DNA from: Globisporangium splendens
Taxonomy: Eukaryota > Oomycota > Peronosporomycetes > Pythiales > Pythiaceae
Reading direction: 5' to 3'
Length of the DNA stretch: 64,000 bases
Assembly: GCA_006386115.1 (NCBI GenBank)
Contig: VFIW01000008.1
Location: forward strand, 372,001 to 436,000
Positions 9,937-19,659 of this stretch are shown in pieces. The position numbers and the translations under genes are program-made. Each line of letters opens with the position of its first letter. The stretch's first letter is position 1. A model generated the notes under the pieces. The model made no database searches and had not been told where the DNA came from. It saw only the letters and a program-made list of their open reading frames with translations.

Positions 9937-12219
9937 TTAAGCAGAAAGCAAAAACTCGGCAGCGTTCGTGATAACACGCGCCACGTCGTCCACGTGGGTC
10001 TGGATCGTCGTGGAGTTATCGCCAAACGCGATCGCATCGTCGATACCTGGGAACGCCGTGCCCATGTAGCCCTGGTAGAAACCTGGACCAAAGATCACGT
10101 GCTTGTACCATGGACGGTGCGGCAGACCGTCCTCCGTGAGCAAGTAGCGCTCGAGGTTGACGAGCTTCTTGTTGAGCGCAAGGCGAGTCGCCTCCGACGT
10201 CGCGTTCTCAGTCGTGTTGAGAGCGTTGATGCTGGCGTGGAATTTGTTGGTGTTGTCCGTGAACTGCTGGATCGCGTCGTGGAGCTTGGCAAAGTCCACG
10301 TCGCGCTTCATCGCGGCGATCTTGGCTTCGAACGCGACCAGATCTTCCCTCATCACGAGTCCGTACGTGGAAAAGTCAAACGGAATCACCAGGTCGTTCG
10401 CGAGACGGATCGTGAGAAGACCCCACCACTTGGCCATCGACGCGTGGGTCTCATATTGTGGATCGCCCAGCGTCTCCATGTACATCAAAGAGTCCATCGT
10501 GCTGTGGTAGACACCGTACACTTCGCCATTGAGCGTGTACCCCAAGTTGGCCGAGATGACGCCGAGGTGCTGGTAGAACGCCGTGAAGTCGGAGCCAGAG
10601 CCCATGAAACCAATCAGGTGGTCGGGCGCGAGCGTGCCGTCACTGACACCAGCGGGAATCTTGGCACGACGTGCATCGTTCTGCTTGATCCATTGCTCGT
10701 ACAAGCTCGACTCGGTCTCGTTGCCGAAAAACTTGTTCGCCGGGACGTCCTTGGCAGTCTGAAACAGGAATTCAGCGATCGATGGAGTGCCAGTCGCGAG
10801 CACGAGAGGACCGACGACGTTGTCGACGTTGATGTACGCGACGGCTTGCTTCTGGAGCACCTCCGCGTTGTCCTCGGCCCACTCCGTGCTTCCCAGAAGT
10901 CCGTACTCTTCGCCATCCCAGGACCCGAGCACGATCGTGCGGCGTGGCTTCCACCCGTCCTTGAGCAATCCACCGAGACCACGCGCGATCTCGAGCATGA
11001 CAGCCGAGCCACTCGATGGGTCCACGGCACCGCACACCCACGCGTCGCGGTGGTTGCCGATGATCACTTGCTGGTCGGGTTCCTCCGAGCCTTCGATCGT
11101 ACCGATGACGTCCCAAATCGGACCGATCTTGTTGTCCATCACCAGGTCGAGGTTGAGAACCGTGACTTCGTCGTTACCGACGCGGTAGCCACCGTTGATC
11201 GCGAGTCCTCCTTGCCAGGTCGCTGGCGCTTCAGTGCCACCGAGGGATTGCAAGATGTAGTTAGCTTGCTCGTACGAGAGCGGTAACGCTGGGATGTGTG
11301 GAATCGAGTTGGCCTCCTCGACCGTGAGGTATGGAGCTCCTGGTACCGATGGGAACCCCGGGGTAAGTGGATCACCACCAGCAATCGACAGGTATTGCGC
11401 CGAACCACGTTGGAAGGATCTCGCAGGGCGGTAGATGCCGTGCGGGTACGTTTCTCCCTTGACGAAACCGTCTTCGTGCGGGTCGGAGTAGATGAGCACA
11501 CCCTTCATGTCGTGTTGCTCCGCCGCCATGACCTTGAGGCCACGGAAGTTGCCGCCGTATCGGATCAACGCGATCTTGCCCACCAACGACACATTGTGGT
11601 CGACGAGCCACTGGAAATCCGCCTGCGTACCGAAGTTGCAGTACACGACGGACGCCGTGACGTTGCCAGAACCCGAGTACGCCAAGAACGGAGGCAGCGC
11701 GTCATCGCGCGTCGTGCACTCGTCGCCTTCGACGGACGCTTCGGTCAAATTCAGTTCGCGCGCCGCATTCTGAGGCGCAACGATCGCCAGACGGCGACGC
11801 ACGGGATTCGAGAGCAGCGTCACGTACTCCTTGATCGTGGCATTGAGACCGAAAACCTCAAACTGCTTGGCCGTGTACACTGCCGTCTCGTAGTCCTGCT
11901 TGGTGCCCGCTGGGTGCGGAATCGTCGCGTACGCGTGCAGGAACTCGCGGAGCTTTTTTGGCTCGATGCTGGCGATGTACTTCTGCTCCAACGCGCTGGC
12001 CTCAGCTACCGATGGCGTCGCCTTCGTGGAAGTCACTGCAGCTGGCTGCTCGGATTTGTGCGAGAGAAGCACGAAACCTGCGGCGAGGATCACCAGTCCA
12101 GCCACGCTCGCCATACGCCAGTAGCGGTTGCGTTTGGCGCGAGTCTGAGCCACATGCTCCTCGTTGAAGGTGCCGTAGCGGTCTGGGCCGTTCGCCGAGT
12201 TGACGTTGTCGCGCGCCAT
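9937..12219 (-). CDS. M28 metallopeptidase A, glutamate carboxypeptidase II-like
   Basis: 760 residues, one exon, close to human GCPII (about 750). Architecture is a short cytosolic tail with YGTF (15-18), one membrane anchor (about 36-53), then protease, PA (protease-associated) and dimerisation domains in the lumen or outside. Di-zinc site residues are all present with GCPII spacing: His390 and Asp400 (NHRDAW...VDPSSG), base Glu437 and ligand Glu438 (WDGEEYG), Asp466 (INVD) and His572 (YHSTMDS). An active exopeptidase is predicted. The glutamate-binding arginines of GCPII are not obvious, so NAALADase specificity should not be assumed. It is the first of six family loci. Confidence 0.92.
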   Translation of the reverse strand: MARDNVNSANGPDRYGTFNEEHVAQTRAKRNRYWRMASVAGLVILAAGFVLLSHKSEQPAAVTSTKATPSVAEASALEQKYIASIEPKKLREFLHAYATIPHPAGTKQDYETAVYTAKQFEVFGLNATIKEYVTLLSNPVRRRLAIVAPQNAARELNLTEASVEGDECTTRDDALPPFLAYSGSGNVTASVVYCNFGTQADFQWLVDHNVSLVGKIALIRYGGNFRGLKVMAAEQHDMKGVLIYSDPHEDGFVKGETYPHGIYRPARSFQRGSAQYLSIAGGDPLTPGFPSVPGAPYLTVEEANSIPHIPALPLSYEQANYILQSLGGTEAPATWQGGLAINGGYRVGNDEVTVLNLDLVMDNKIGPIWDVIGTIEGSEEPDQQVIIGNHRDAWVCGAVDPSSGSAVMLEIARGLGGLLKDGWKPRRTIVLGSWDGEEYGLLGSTEWAEDNAEVLQKQAVAYINVDNVVGPLVLATGTPSIAEFLFQTAKDVPANKFFGNETESSLYEQWIKQNDARRAKIPAGVSDGTLAPDHLIGFMGSGSDFTAFYQHLGVISANLGYTLNGEVYGVYHSTMDSLMYMETLGDPQYETHASMAKWWGLLTIRLANDLVIPFDFSTYGLVMREDLVAFEAKIAAMKRDVDFAKLHDAIQQFTDNTNKFHASINALNTTENATSEATRLALNKKLVNLERYLLTEDGLPHRPWYKHVIFGPGFYQGYMGTAFPGIDDAIAFGDNSTTIQTHVDDVARVITNAAEFLLSA

Positions 12220-12242
12220 TTGGTCTCTTGACTGCGAATCGG

Positions 12243-12249
12243 AGAATGA
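12243..12249 (-). promoter_or_regulatory. Oomycete-type initiator upstream of peptidase A
   Basis: On the minus strand TCATTCT followed by CCGATTCG matches the oomycete Inr consensus TCAYTYY with a weak flanking promoter region, 24-30 nt before the ATG at 12219. Confidence 0.45.
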
Positions 12250-13034
12250 GCTCCTTCCTGCCCTGGACAGGACCAGCTCACTTCAAGGAAAATGGACGCA
12301 AGTGTGTCAGACCACCCATCTGGCGGAGCTTTTGGATGTGTCCAGGATCATCCCTTGATGACGCCTGCCTTTTCTGTGCAAATCGTGAATGATGTCGCGC
12401 ATCAAACCTCATGTCGGGAAAGGTCGGAACGGTTGTGGATGAATCCACTGGCGCACCATAGAAAGCGGGGGACACATCCGCTGTCTGTGCTGGGTGAGTG
12501 GATCCATGTCGAAGTGATTGGTCCCCATGGCTCGCTTCGCAGCAGTCAGTATGCATGCAGCAGTGAATCCCTTTTGTCACGCATCGTATAACCAGTCTGG
12601 GTACGTTTTGCTTGCCAATCACTTGTTTGGCTGGCGGCGAATGCTGAGGTGAAGCGAAACGCAAGGCGAAATGCACACGTCACTCTTTCCCACTTGAGCT
12701 GCTTTAAACGAGGCAAAGCACGTGACGGGATGAGCTCCGAAATCTCTCTAATGTCATTTATTGCAGTACTCTTTCTGATTTCTGATTATCGCCCCTTGCT
12801 GCGAAATCTTCTTCACTCTCGCGTCGTCATGGATCTATAGGAGAAAGCAGCAAGAGAGATGTACCTCGAGGCAAATGCTCACCTCACGCAGCGCTTCTTC
12901 AAAATGGGACGATAACGTGTTGTTTTACTTTGCTCTATGCGTCGATGCACACATATGAACACCTACAAAATTGTGTTTTCACCTTTTCTTATCTTCTCGT
13001 TGCCTTGAGGTAGCAATCAGTCAGTGGTGTCCAT
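12250..13034. other. Intergenic between peptidases A and B
   Basis: About 785 bp. A CCAAT element (TTGCCAATCA, about 12611-12620) lies within it. No supported gene. Confidence 0.4.
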
Positions 13035-15488
13035 TTACGAGGTAGCCACCAAGAACTGCGCCGCGCGACTCACGATGCTGGCGACGTCGTCGACGTGAGC
13101 CTGGATCGTCGTTGCGTTATCCTTGAACGCGATGCTATCCGAGATGCCCGGGAACGCCGTGCCGCCGTAGCCTTCGTAGAAACCGGGACCAAAGATCACG
13201 TGCTTGAACCACGGACGGTGCGGAAGACCGTCGCCCGAGAGCAAGTAGCGCTCCATCTTGACGAGCTTTTCGTTCCACTCACGACGCGTCTTGTCCGTCT
13301 CCTCGTCACCCACGACGTTCTTCGACTTCTCCGCAAAGTCGCTGATGCGCGCCTGGAACAGCTCGGCGTTCGCGCTCAGTTCCTTGATCGCATCGCGCAA
13401 CTTCGAAAAGTCGACGGCGTCCTGGTGCAGCGCAGCCACTTGCGCCTCGAAGCCCGTCAAGTCCTCATCCATCACGAGACCGTACGTCGAGAAATCAAAT
13501 GGCACGATCGCATTATCCGCGAGACGAAGCGTGAGAAGTCCCCACCACTTGGTCGTCGTCTCATGGGTGCGGTACTCCGGGTCACCGACCGTCTCCATGT
13601 ATCTCAAGCTGTCCATCGTGCTATGGTACACGCCGTACATGCCCGTGCCAATGACGTACCCGAGGTTCGCGGAGATGACACCGAGGTGCTGGTAGAACGC
13701 TGTGAAGTCCGTGCCCGAACCCATGAAGCCGATCATGTGGTCTGGACCGAGGGTCCCGTCGTTGCCTCCGTGCGCACTGACAAGGCTTCGTCGAGACGCG
13801 GTCTGGTTGGTCCACTGCTCGTACAGTGACGTCGCGGTCTCGTTGGCAAAGTACTTGTTCGCAGGCACGGCCTTGGCTGTGTCCTTCAGGAAGCCCGCGA
13901 TCGATGGCGTCCCACTGGCCATCACGTACGGACCCACGACGTTGTCCACGTTGATGTACGCGACAGCGTGCTTCTTGAGAAGCGCAGCGTGGTCTTCCGC
14001 CCACTCGGTACTTCCCAGAAGTCCGTACTCTTCGCCATCCCACGACGCCAGCACAAGCTTACGACGAGGTCGCCAGCCACCCTTGAGCAGTTCACCGAGG
14101 TTGCGCGCGAGCTCCAACATGGCAGCCGAGCCGCTCGATGGATCCACAGCGCCACACACCCACGCGTCGCGGTGATTGCCGATCAGCACATGCTGGTCTG
14201 GTTCCACCGCACCGTCGATGGTGCCGATGACGTCCCAGATCGGACCGATCTTGTTGTCCATGACCAGGTCCAGGTTCAAGACCGTGGCCTCATCATCACC
14301 GACGTGGTAGCCGTCAGCAAAGGTGACCGCGCCTTGCCAGGCATCTGGCGCCTTCTTGCCACCCAGGGACTGGAGGATGTACTTGGCTTGGCCGTACGAC
14401 AGTGGCAGCGCTGGGATGTGCGGAATGGTGTAAGCGGTCTCATAGTCAAGGTATGGAGCGCCAAGGTTCGATGGGAAGCCTGGCGTCAGCGGGTCACCTC
14501 CAGCGAGCGAGTTGTATTGGATCGAGCCGCGCTGGAAAGAACCCTCTGGGCGCCATGGACCGTCCGGGTACGTCGCGCCTTGAGTGAAGCCGTCGTCGTG
14601 TGGATCCGAGTAAATCAGCACCCCTGCCATGCCGTGCTGTTCCGAGACCATGACCTTCAAGCCGCGGAAATTGCCGCCGTAGCGAACGAGCGCGATCTTG
14701 CCCTTCAGCGTCACGTTGTTCTCCACGAGCCACTGGAAATCCGCGGGCGTGCCGAAGTTCACGTACACCACCGAGGTCGTGACGTTGCCCGATGCCGAGT
14801 ACGCCAAGAACGGCGGCAGTGCCTTGTCGTTCGTGGTGCACGAGTCGCCACTGACCGAGGCTTCCGTCAGATTCAGTTCACGCGCCGCGGATTCTGGCGC
14901 GACGATCGCCAGGTGACGGCGCACGGGCAGCGACAGCAGCGGGTAGTATTCCTTGATCGTCGCGTTGAGACCGAAGGCTTCAAACTGCTTGGCCGTCCAC
15001 ACAGCCGTGTTGTAGTCCTCCTTGCTCCCCGCAGGGTGCGGCACGGCCGCGTACGCGTGCAGATACTCCTGGATCTTCTTGCGGTCCACGCCGCTCAGAA
15101 ACTTTTTCTCAATCGTATTCACATCCGCGTCCAAGCTCACAGTCTCTTCCACAATCGCCTCGACCTTGTTATTATTCGTAGTGACAGCGCTGTCCGTCAT
15201 CGTAGGCAGCGCATGCGGTCGCGTGACCGGGTCCTGCGCCGTTAGCACGTAGCTCATGGCGAAGAGCAGAAAGCCCACGACCGAGATCGTGCGCAGCGTC
15301 GTCGCGTGTCCCGCGAACCCAGTCTCGTGGCGCTGCGGAACGCGCACAGGTGCGTCGCTGGCGTCATGGCCGTGGAACGTGCCGTAGGCGTCGGAGGCGG
15401 CCGACTGGCTCAGGGCAGCGTGCTGCGGCGCCTTCTTCTTGGACGACGCGATCATCGGAGCTGATGCCAATGGCGCGCGAATTCTCAA
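13035..15488 (-). CDS. M28 metallopeptidase B, glutamate carboxypeptidase II-like
   Basis: 817 residues from the first ATG. The in-frame ATG at 15455 (residue 12) aligns better with the start of paralogue D and may be the true one. The tail carries YGTF (35-38) and the anchor spans about 66-83. A longer stalk than in A follows. Zinc residues are conserved: His439, Asp449, Glu486/Glu487, Asp515 and the His of YHSTMDS. No intron is seen. It is transcribed in the same direction as A and C, about 0.8 kb and 0.7 kb away respectively. Confidence 0.92.
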   Translation of the reverse strand: MRIRAPLASAPMIASSKKKAPQHAALSQSAASDAYGTFHGHDASDAPVRVPQRHETGFAGHATTLRTISVVGFLLFAMSYVLTAQDPVTRPHALPTMTDSAVTTNNNKVEAIVEETVSLDADVNTIEKKFLSGVDRKKIQEYLHAYAAVPHPAGSKEDYNTAVWTAKQFEAFGLNATIKEYYPLLSLPVRRHLAIVAPESAARELNLTEASVSGDSCTTNDKALPPFLAYSASGNVTTSVVYVNFGTPADFQWLVENNVTLKGKIALVRYGGNFRGLKVMVSEQHGMAGVLIYSDPHDDGFTQGATYPDGPWRPEGSFQRGSIQYNSLAGGDPLTPGFPSNLGAPYLDYETAYTIPHIPALPLSYGQAKYILQSLGGKKAPDAWQGAVTFADGYHVGDDEATVLNLDLVMDNKIGPIWDVIGTIDGAVEPDQHVLIGNHRDAWVCGAVDPSSGSAAMLELARNLGELLKGGWRPRRKLVLASWDGEEYGLLGSTEWAEDHAALLKKHAVAYINVDNVVGPYVMASGTPSIAGFLKDTAKAVPANKYFANETATSLYEQWTNQTASRRSLVSAHGGNDGTLGPDHMIGFMGSGTDFTAFYQHLGVISANLGYVIGTGMYGVYHSTMDSLRYMETVGDPEYRTHETTTKWWGLLTLRLADNAIVPFDFSTYGLVMDEDLTGFEAQVAALHQDAVDFSKLRDAIKELSANAELFQARISDFAEKSKNVVGDEETDKTRREWNEKLVKMERYLLSGDGLPHRPWFKHVIFGPGFYEGYGGTAFPGISDSIAFKDNATTIQAHVDDVASIVSRAAQFLVATS

Positions 15489-16175
15489 CTGAGCTCTCCT
15501 TCCTTTCTCTCGTCTTCAAGCAGGTGAACCCAAGTGGTAATTTACCAGGATAGAGGTCAGTTATTTTACCGGAATGTATTATTTTCGAAGAGTTTCGCTG
15601 CGTGCAGGCTTTGTGCTCCAGATGTAGTTTACGATTGGGGTAGTTTACATGTTAAATAACATATTGAAAAGTGAGGATGAGTGGTGTCTGGGTTGTGATG
15701 AGTGTACAGCATCGCAATGATTGCGATATGCTGTTGGACAGGTTTTGATACTTTTGCACTCGATGCAGACACCCAACACCCATCCAAAGTGGGTGGTATC
15801 ATCCGAAAAAGCGGAGATCTCATGGACACATCTCGTGGCTGACTGATGCGTGCAGCTGACGTGGCGCTGATGTTGCAACTCCCAAGCGCAGACAGTCAGG
15901 AATGGAGGAGAGAAGTTCGTCATCTGAAGGCAGCGTCCACCACTTTGCATTGCATTCAATATCAAGGCATTCCATTCAACGTACCTGGAGAAACCCAAGC
16001 CATCAGTGTGTTTCAACGTGTGCAGTTGAAAATGGCCTCTTATGGTGGCTCTTATGTATTAGCTTCCAGCAGGAAACGAAGTCAACAAGAACTCAGCGAA
16101 TTGTTTCGTACTGTTACCAAAAGTATCAAACTGAGAAGTGATCTTGGCTTTGGTACCTTTCTTTGACTTGATACT
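15489..16175. other. Intergenic between peptidases B and C
   Basis: About 690 bp. It contains the palindrome at 15536-15546 but no supported gene. Confidence 0.4.
15536..15546. promoter_or_regulatory. Palindromic element GGTAATTTACC upstream of peptidase B
   Basis: An 11-bp near-perfect palindrome about 50 bp before the B start codon. Its exact reverse complement occurs upstream of peptidase C (18715-18725). It is a possible dimeric factor site; function is inferred from the repetition alone. Confidence 0.3.
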
Positions 16176-18518
16176 TTACTCGGACGCCAGGTAATCCGCG
16201 GCGCGTTGCACGACTCGCGCGACTTCGTCCACGTGGGCCTGGATCGTGCTCGAATTGTCGCTGAACGCGATCGCGTCGTCGATACCAGGGAACGCGGCAC
16301 CACGGTAGCCTTCGTAGAAACCGGGACCGAAGATCACATGCTTGTACCATGGACGGTGCGGCAGCCCGTCGTCCGTCAGCAAGTACCGTTCCAAGCTCAC
16401 GAGCTTTGTGTTCAGAGCCTTGCGCATTTCGTCCGTACCCTCTTGGTCGTTCTTGAAAGCCTCCACGATCGCGTGGAACAAGTTGGCCTGGGCAGAGAAC
16501 TGCTTGATCGCGCCATGGAGAGTGGTGAAGTCGACGGTGCGGTTCAACGCCGCGAGCTTGGTCTCGAACACCGCCAAGTCTTCGGTCATCACAAAGGCGT
16601 AGGTAGAGAAATCGAACGGGATCACCGGCTTCGAAGCGAGGCGGATCGCGAGGAGTCCCCACCAGCGCGCAGTCGTGGTCTGGGTCTCGTAGTTTGGGTC
16701 CGCGAACTTCTCGTAGTATGGGATGCTGTCCATCGTACTGTGGTAGACGCCGTACGGATGGTCCGAGAGACTAAACGCCAAGTTGGCCGAGATGATGCCC
16801 AAGTGCTGGTAGAACGCCGTGTAATCGGTACCAGAGCCCAAGAGAGTGATCAGGTGCTCAGGACCAAGCGTGCCGTCGTTGCCTTCAAGACGAAGACGAC
16901 GCTCAGCCGCTTGCTTCGACCATTGCTCATACAGCGTCACTTCGGTCTCGTTGCCGTAGAATCTGTTCGCTGGGATCGCCTTGGCCGTCTGGTACAAGAA
17001 CTCGGCGATCGAAGGGGTGCCACCCGCCGAGACAAGAGGACCAAGCGAACTGTCGACGTTGATGTACGCGACAGCCTCCTTCTTGAGCGTCTCGGCGTTG
17101 TCCTCCGCGTACTCGGTACTTCCCAAAAGTCCGTACTCTTCTCCGTCCCACGAGCCGAGGACCAAGGTACGTCGTGGCTTCCAGCCGGCCTTCAAGAGCT
17201 CACCGAGGTTACGACCGATCTCGAGCAGCACTGCCGAGCCACTGTTTGGGTCGACCGCGCCACACACCCAGGCGTCACGGTGGTTCCCGATCAGCACCTG
17301 CTGATCTGGTTCCTCAGCGCCTTCAATCGTGCCTATAACGTCCCAAATGGGTCCGACCTTGTTGTCAATCTCTAACTCGAGGTTCAGCACTGTGGCTTCG
17401 TCGCTGCCGAGGTGGTAGCCATGCTTGATCTTCAGCCCTCCCTGCCAGGCATCTGGCGCCTTCGCGCCACCGAGAGACTTCAGAATGTGCTGAGCCTGGC
17501 CGTAGGACAATGGCAATGCTGGGATGTGAGGGATCGAGTTGACGTCCTCGTACTTGAGGTAAGGCGCATCGAGGTTCGATGGGAATCCTGGCGTCAACGG
17601 ATCTCCGCCTGCGATGGACAAATATTGCAACGAACCGCGCTGGAAAGATCCTTCTGGACGCCATGGTCCTTTTGGGTATGTTGACCCCTGCACGAACCCA
17701 TCGTCTTGAGGGTCCGAGTAGATCAACACGCCAGCGACCTGGTGGAACTCGGCCGCCATGACCTTCAAACCGCGGAAGTTGCCGCCGTAACGGACGAGCG
17801 CGATCTTGCCCTTCAACGTCACGTTCTGGTCCGCGAGGAACTGGAAGTCCTCTTGACGACCGAAGTTCGCGTACACGACCGACGCCGTCACGTTTCCGTT
17901 AGCAGCGTACGCCAAGAACGGAGGCAACGCGTCTGAGCTCGATGTACACTCGTCGCCCTTGACGACGGCTTCCGAGAGATCTATCTCGCGCTTGTGGCGC
18001 TTTGGCGCGACAATCGACAGGCGGCGACGGATAGGCGTTGACAGCAGCGTGTAGTACTCCTTGATCGTCGCGTTGATGCCGTACGACTCAAACTGCTTGG
18101 CAGTGTACACTGCTGTGTCGTAGTCGCGCTTCGTGCCAGCGCTGTGCGGTGCGCTCGCATAAAAGTGCAGGTGCTCGCGCAGCTTGGTCTTGTTGATACC
18201 GTCCACGAAGTGCTGCTCGTCCTCGCTCAAGATACTGTCCAAGTTGAACTTGGACTTGGCGATGATCACGTCGTCGACGGCGTCGCCCAGCAGGAGCGAC
18301 AACGGCGATCGACCGGATACGTAGCTGGCTGCGAGCAGCACGACACCGGCGATGCCGAGAGCGCGCAGCACGCGACCCTTAGTCTTGGACGGCGGCTTGG
18401 CACGCGTGTATAGCCCGGTCGCAGCGTCAAACGTGCCGTAGGCGTCGGTCTCCGCATCCGCGGCCGTCGTCGCGAGCACGGGGACGGTTTTCTTCTTGGT
18501 GGACGCGAACGGCACCAT
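16176..18518 (-). CDS. M28 metallopeptidase C, glutamate carboxypeptidase II-like
   Basis: 780 residues, one exon. The cytosolic tail has YGTF (27-30) and the anchor is about 51-68. Active-site residues are His413, Asp423, Glu460/Glu461, Asp489 and the His of YHSTMDS. All are present, so it should be catalytic. It lacks the intron that D, D' and E have just after the helix ending in HFYA. Its upstream region holds a CT repeat, a CCAAT element shared with D, and the palindrome shared with B. Confidence 0.92.
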   Translation of the reverse strand: MVPFASTKKKTVPVLATTAADAETDAYGTFDAATGLYTRAKPPSKTKGRVLRALGIAGVVLLAASYVSGRSPLSLLLGDAVDDVIIAKSKFNLDSILSEDEQHFVDGINKTKLREHLHFYASAPHSAGTKRDYDTAVYTAKQFESYGINATIKEYYTLLSTPIRRRLSIVAPKRHKREIDLSEAVVKGDECTSSSDALPPFLAYAANGNVTASVVYANFGRQEDFQFLADQNVTLKGKIALVRYGGNFRGLKVMAAEFHQVAGVLIYSDPQDDGFVQGSTYPKGPWRPEGSFQRGSLQYLSIAGGDPLTPGFPSNLDAPYLKYEDVNSIPHIPALPLSYGQAQHILKSLGGAKAPDAWQGGLKIKHGYHLGSDEATVLNLELEIDNKVGPIWDVIGTIEGAEEPDQQVLIGNHRDAWVCGAVDPNSGSAVLLEIGRNLGELLKAGWKPRRTLVLGSWDGEEYGLLGSTEYAEDNAETLKKEAVAYINVDSSLGPLVSAGGTPSIAEFLYQTAKAIPANRFYGNETEVTLYEQWSKQAAERRLRLEGNDGTLGPEHLITLLGSGTDYTAFYQHLGIISANLAFSLSDHPYGVYHSTMDSIPYYEKFADPNYETQTTTARWWGLLAIRLASKPVIPFDFSTYAFVMTEDLAVFETKLAALNRTVDFTTLHGAIKQFSAQANLFHAIVEAFKNDQEGTDEMRKALNTKLVSLERYLLTDDGLPHRPWYKHVIFGPGFYEGYRGAAFPGIDDAIAFSDNSSTIQAHVDEVARVVQRAADYLASE

Positions 18519-18573
18519 CGCTTCTCCCTGGAGCTTCTGTCTGCGCGGCTGCCAATTGCGAAATGACCGTCCG

Positions 18574-18601
<28 letters not shown>
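18574..18601 (+). repeat. (CT)14 microsatellite
   Basis: An uninterrupted CT dinucleotide run about 55 bp upstream of the peptidase C start codon, in its presumed 5' leader or core promoter. Confidence 0.9.
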
Positions 18602-18604
<3 letters not shown>

Positions 18605-18691
18605 ATGCGCATCAAGCGCTGTGTGCGCTGGGAAGAGGGGAGCGTTCCCATCTCATTCGGAGTGGGTCACCTGCCGCTCTGTCGAGTACTG

Positions 18692-18706
18692 TTTTGATTG
18701 GCAAAC
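18692..18706 (-). promoter_or_regulatory. CCAAT element shared by peptidases C, D and D'
   Basis: The 15-mer reads GTTTGCCAATCAAAA in the direction of gene C and is identical to the elements at 22346-22360 and 22937-22951. It contains a CCAAT box, the core bound by NF-Y-type factors. It is about 175 bp from the C start codon. Confidence 0.4.
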
Positions 18707-18714
18707 GGTGACAC

Positions 18715-18725
18715 GGTAAATTACC
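18715..18725. promoter_or_regulatory. Palindromic element GGTAAATTACC upstream of peptidase C
   Basis: Exact reverse complement of the element upstream of peptidase B, lying 8 bp beyond the CCAAT element. Confidence 0.3.
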
Positions 18726-19657
18726 CAGTAACGGCTAACATGAGATCACTTATTTCAGTTTATTGCACTTGGATCGACTGCTTCATTTAATAATATGTCA
18801 GCTCTGGCACTGCAATTGCATATTTACAAGTGACAACGATATGGGACCGGATTAGGATGCACTTTGCAATAACCTCTGTCAAATATACGTCAAAGTCTGT
18901 GCCATTGACAACATGCAAGCACCATTGAAGGCGCAGCATGTGTCGACCACGATGCATGCTCACAGTCTCAGGTTTGCAAGGCACACTTGGAGTCTCAGCA
19001 CTCTCACAATCTTTGACAGTCAGCACAGTAACTTCTTGAAAACTACATTCTCTTTGTCAGTAATTTACGCTTGTCAACTGACTGATTCACCAAAAGCGCG
19101 ACCATTGGCTCGATTTACCAGCGAATCAGATCGTTTGAGAACCCATTGTTTCTTTCGAAATGAGTTGTGATTACCTGAAAAGGCTCACCAGCTGCTGTTC
19201 ACTTTACACTCATCTGGTTCGCTTTTGAACCCATCCGTCCGAAAAGATCAGCAACCATGAGTGACGATTGAAGAAAATGCGCCTGTGATGTGTGCGCTGC
19301 GTCTGTGGATCAACAAATGATCACATCGGAGTTTTCCAGCGTGAGGATGCCTAGGCATCTAACATAGTGCATCTGCTGAGTGCCACTTGCAGCCAACATT
19401 GGTAGGCTTTGGAATCAAGATTTCAGCCTCAGAACTCTTCTGAGCAGTTCCATATTGGCATCTGAAGTGGACTGATATACGAACGCATTTTTTACTTGTT
19501 TCATTTGCAATGCATTATGGTGTTTACTGAATTGCGATTATGGTGAAAAGTTACTTGAATTGATGACGCTTGGATATTTGCATTCTTTTGGCTTTGCCGT
19601 GTCGACGTGCTGCCACACAGAGTTGATGCTTTGAAAAAGCAATGCCACATTTGACAG
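18726..19657. other. Intergenic between peptidases C and D
   Basis: About 930 bp with short unsupported ORFs only. It ends where the inverted-repeat arm begins. Confidence 0.4.
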
Positions 19658-19659
19658 GT

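Noticed and set aside
9904..11286. A 460-codon plus-strand ORF overlapping peptidase A
   Set aside because: Similar long antisense ORFs occur opposite peptidases B, C, D and D' in the same relative frame. They mirror codon bias of the real genes and show no domain.
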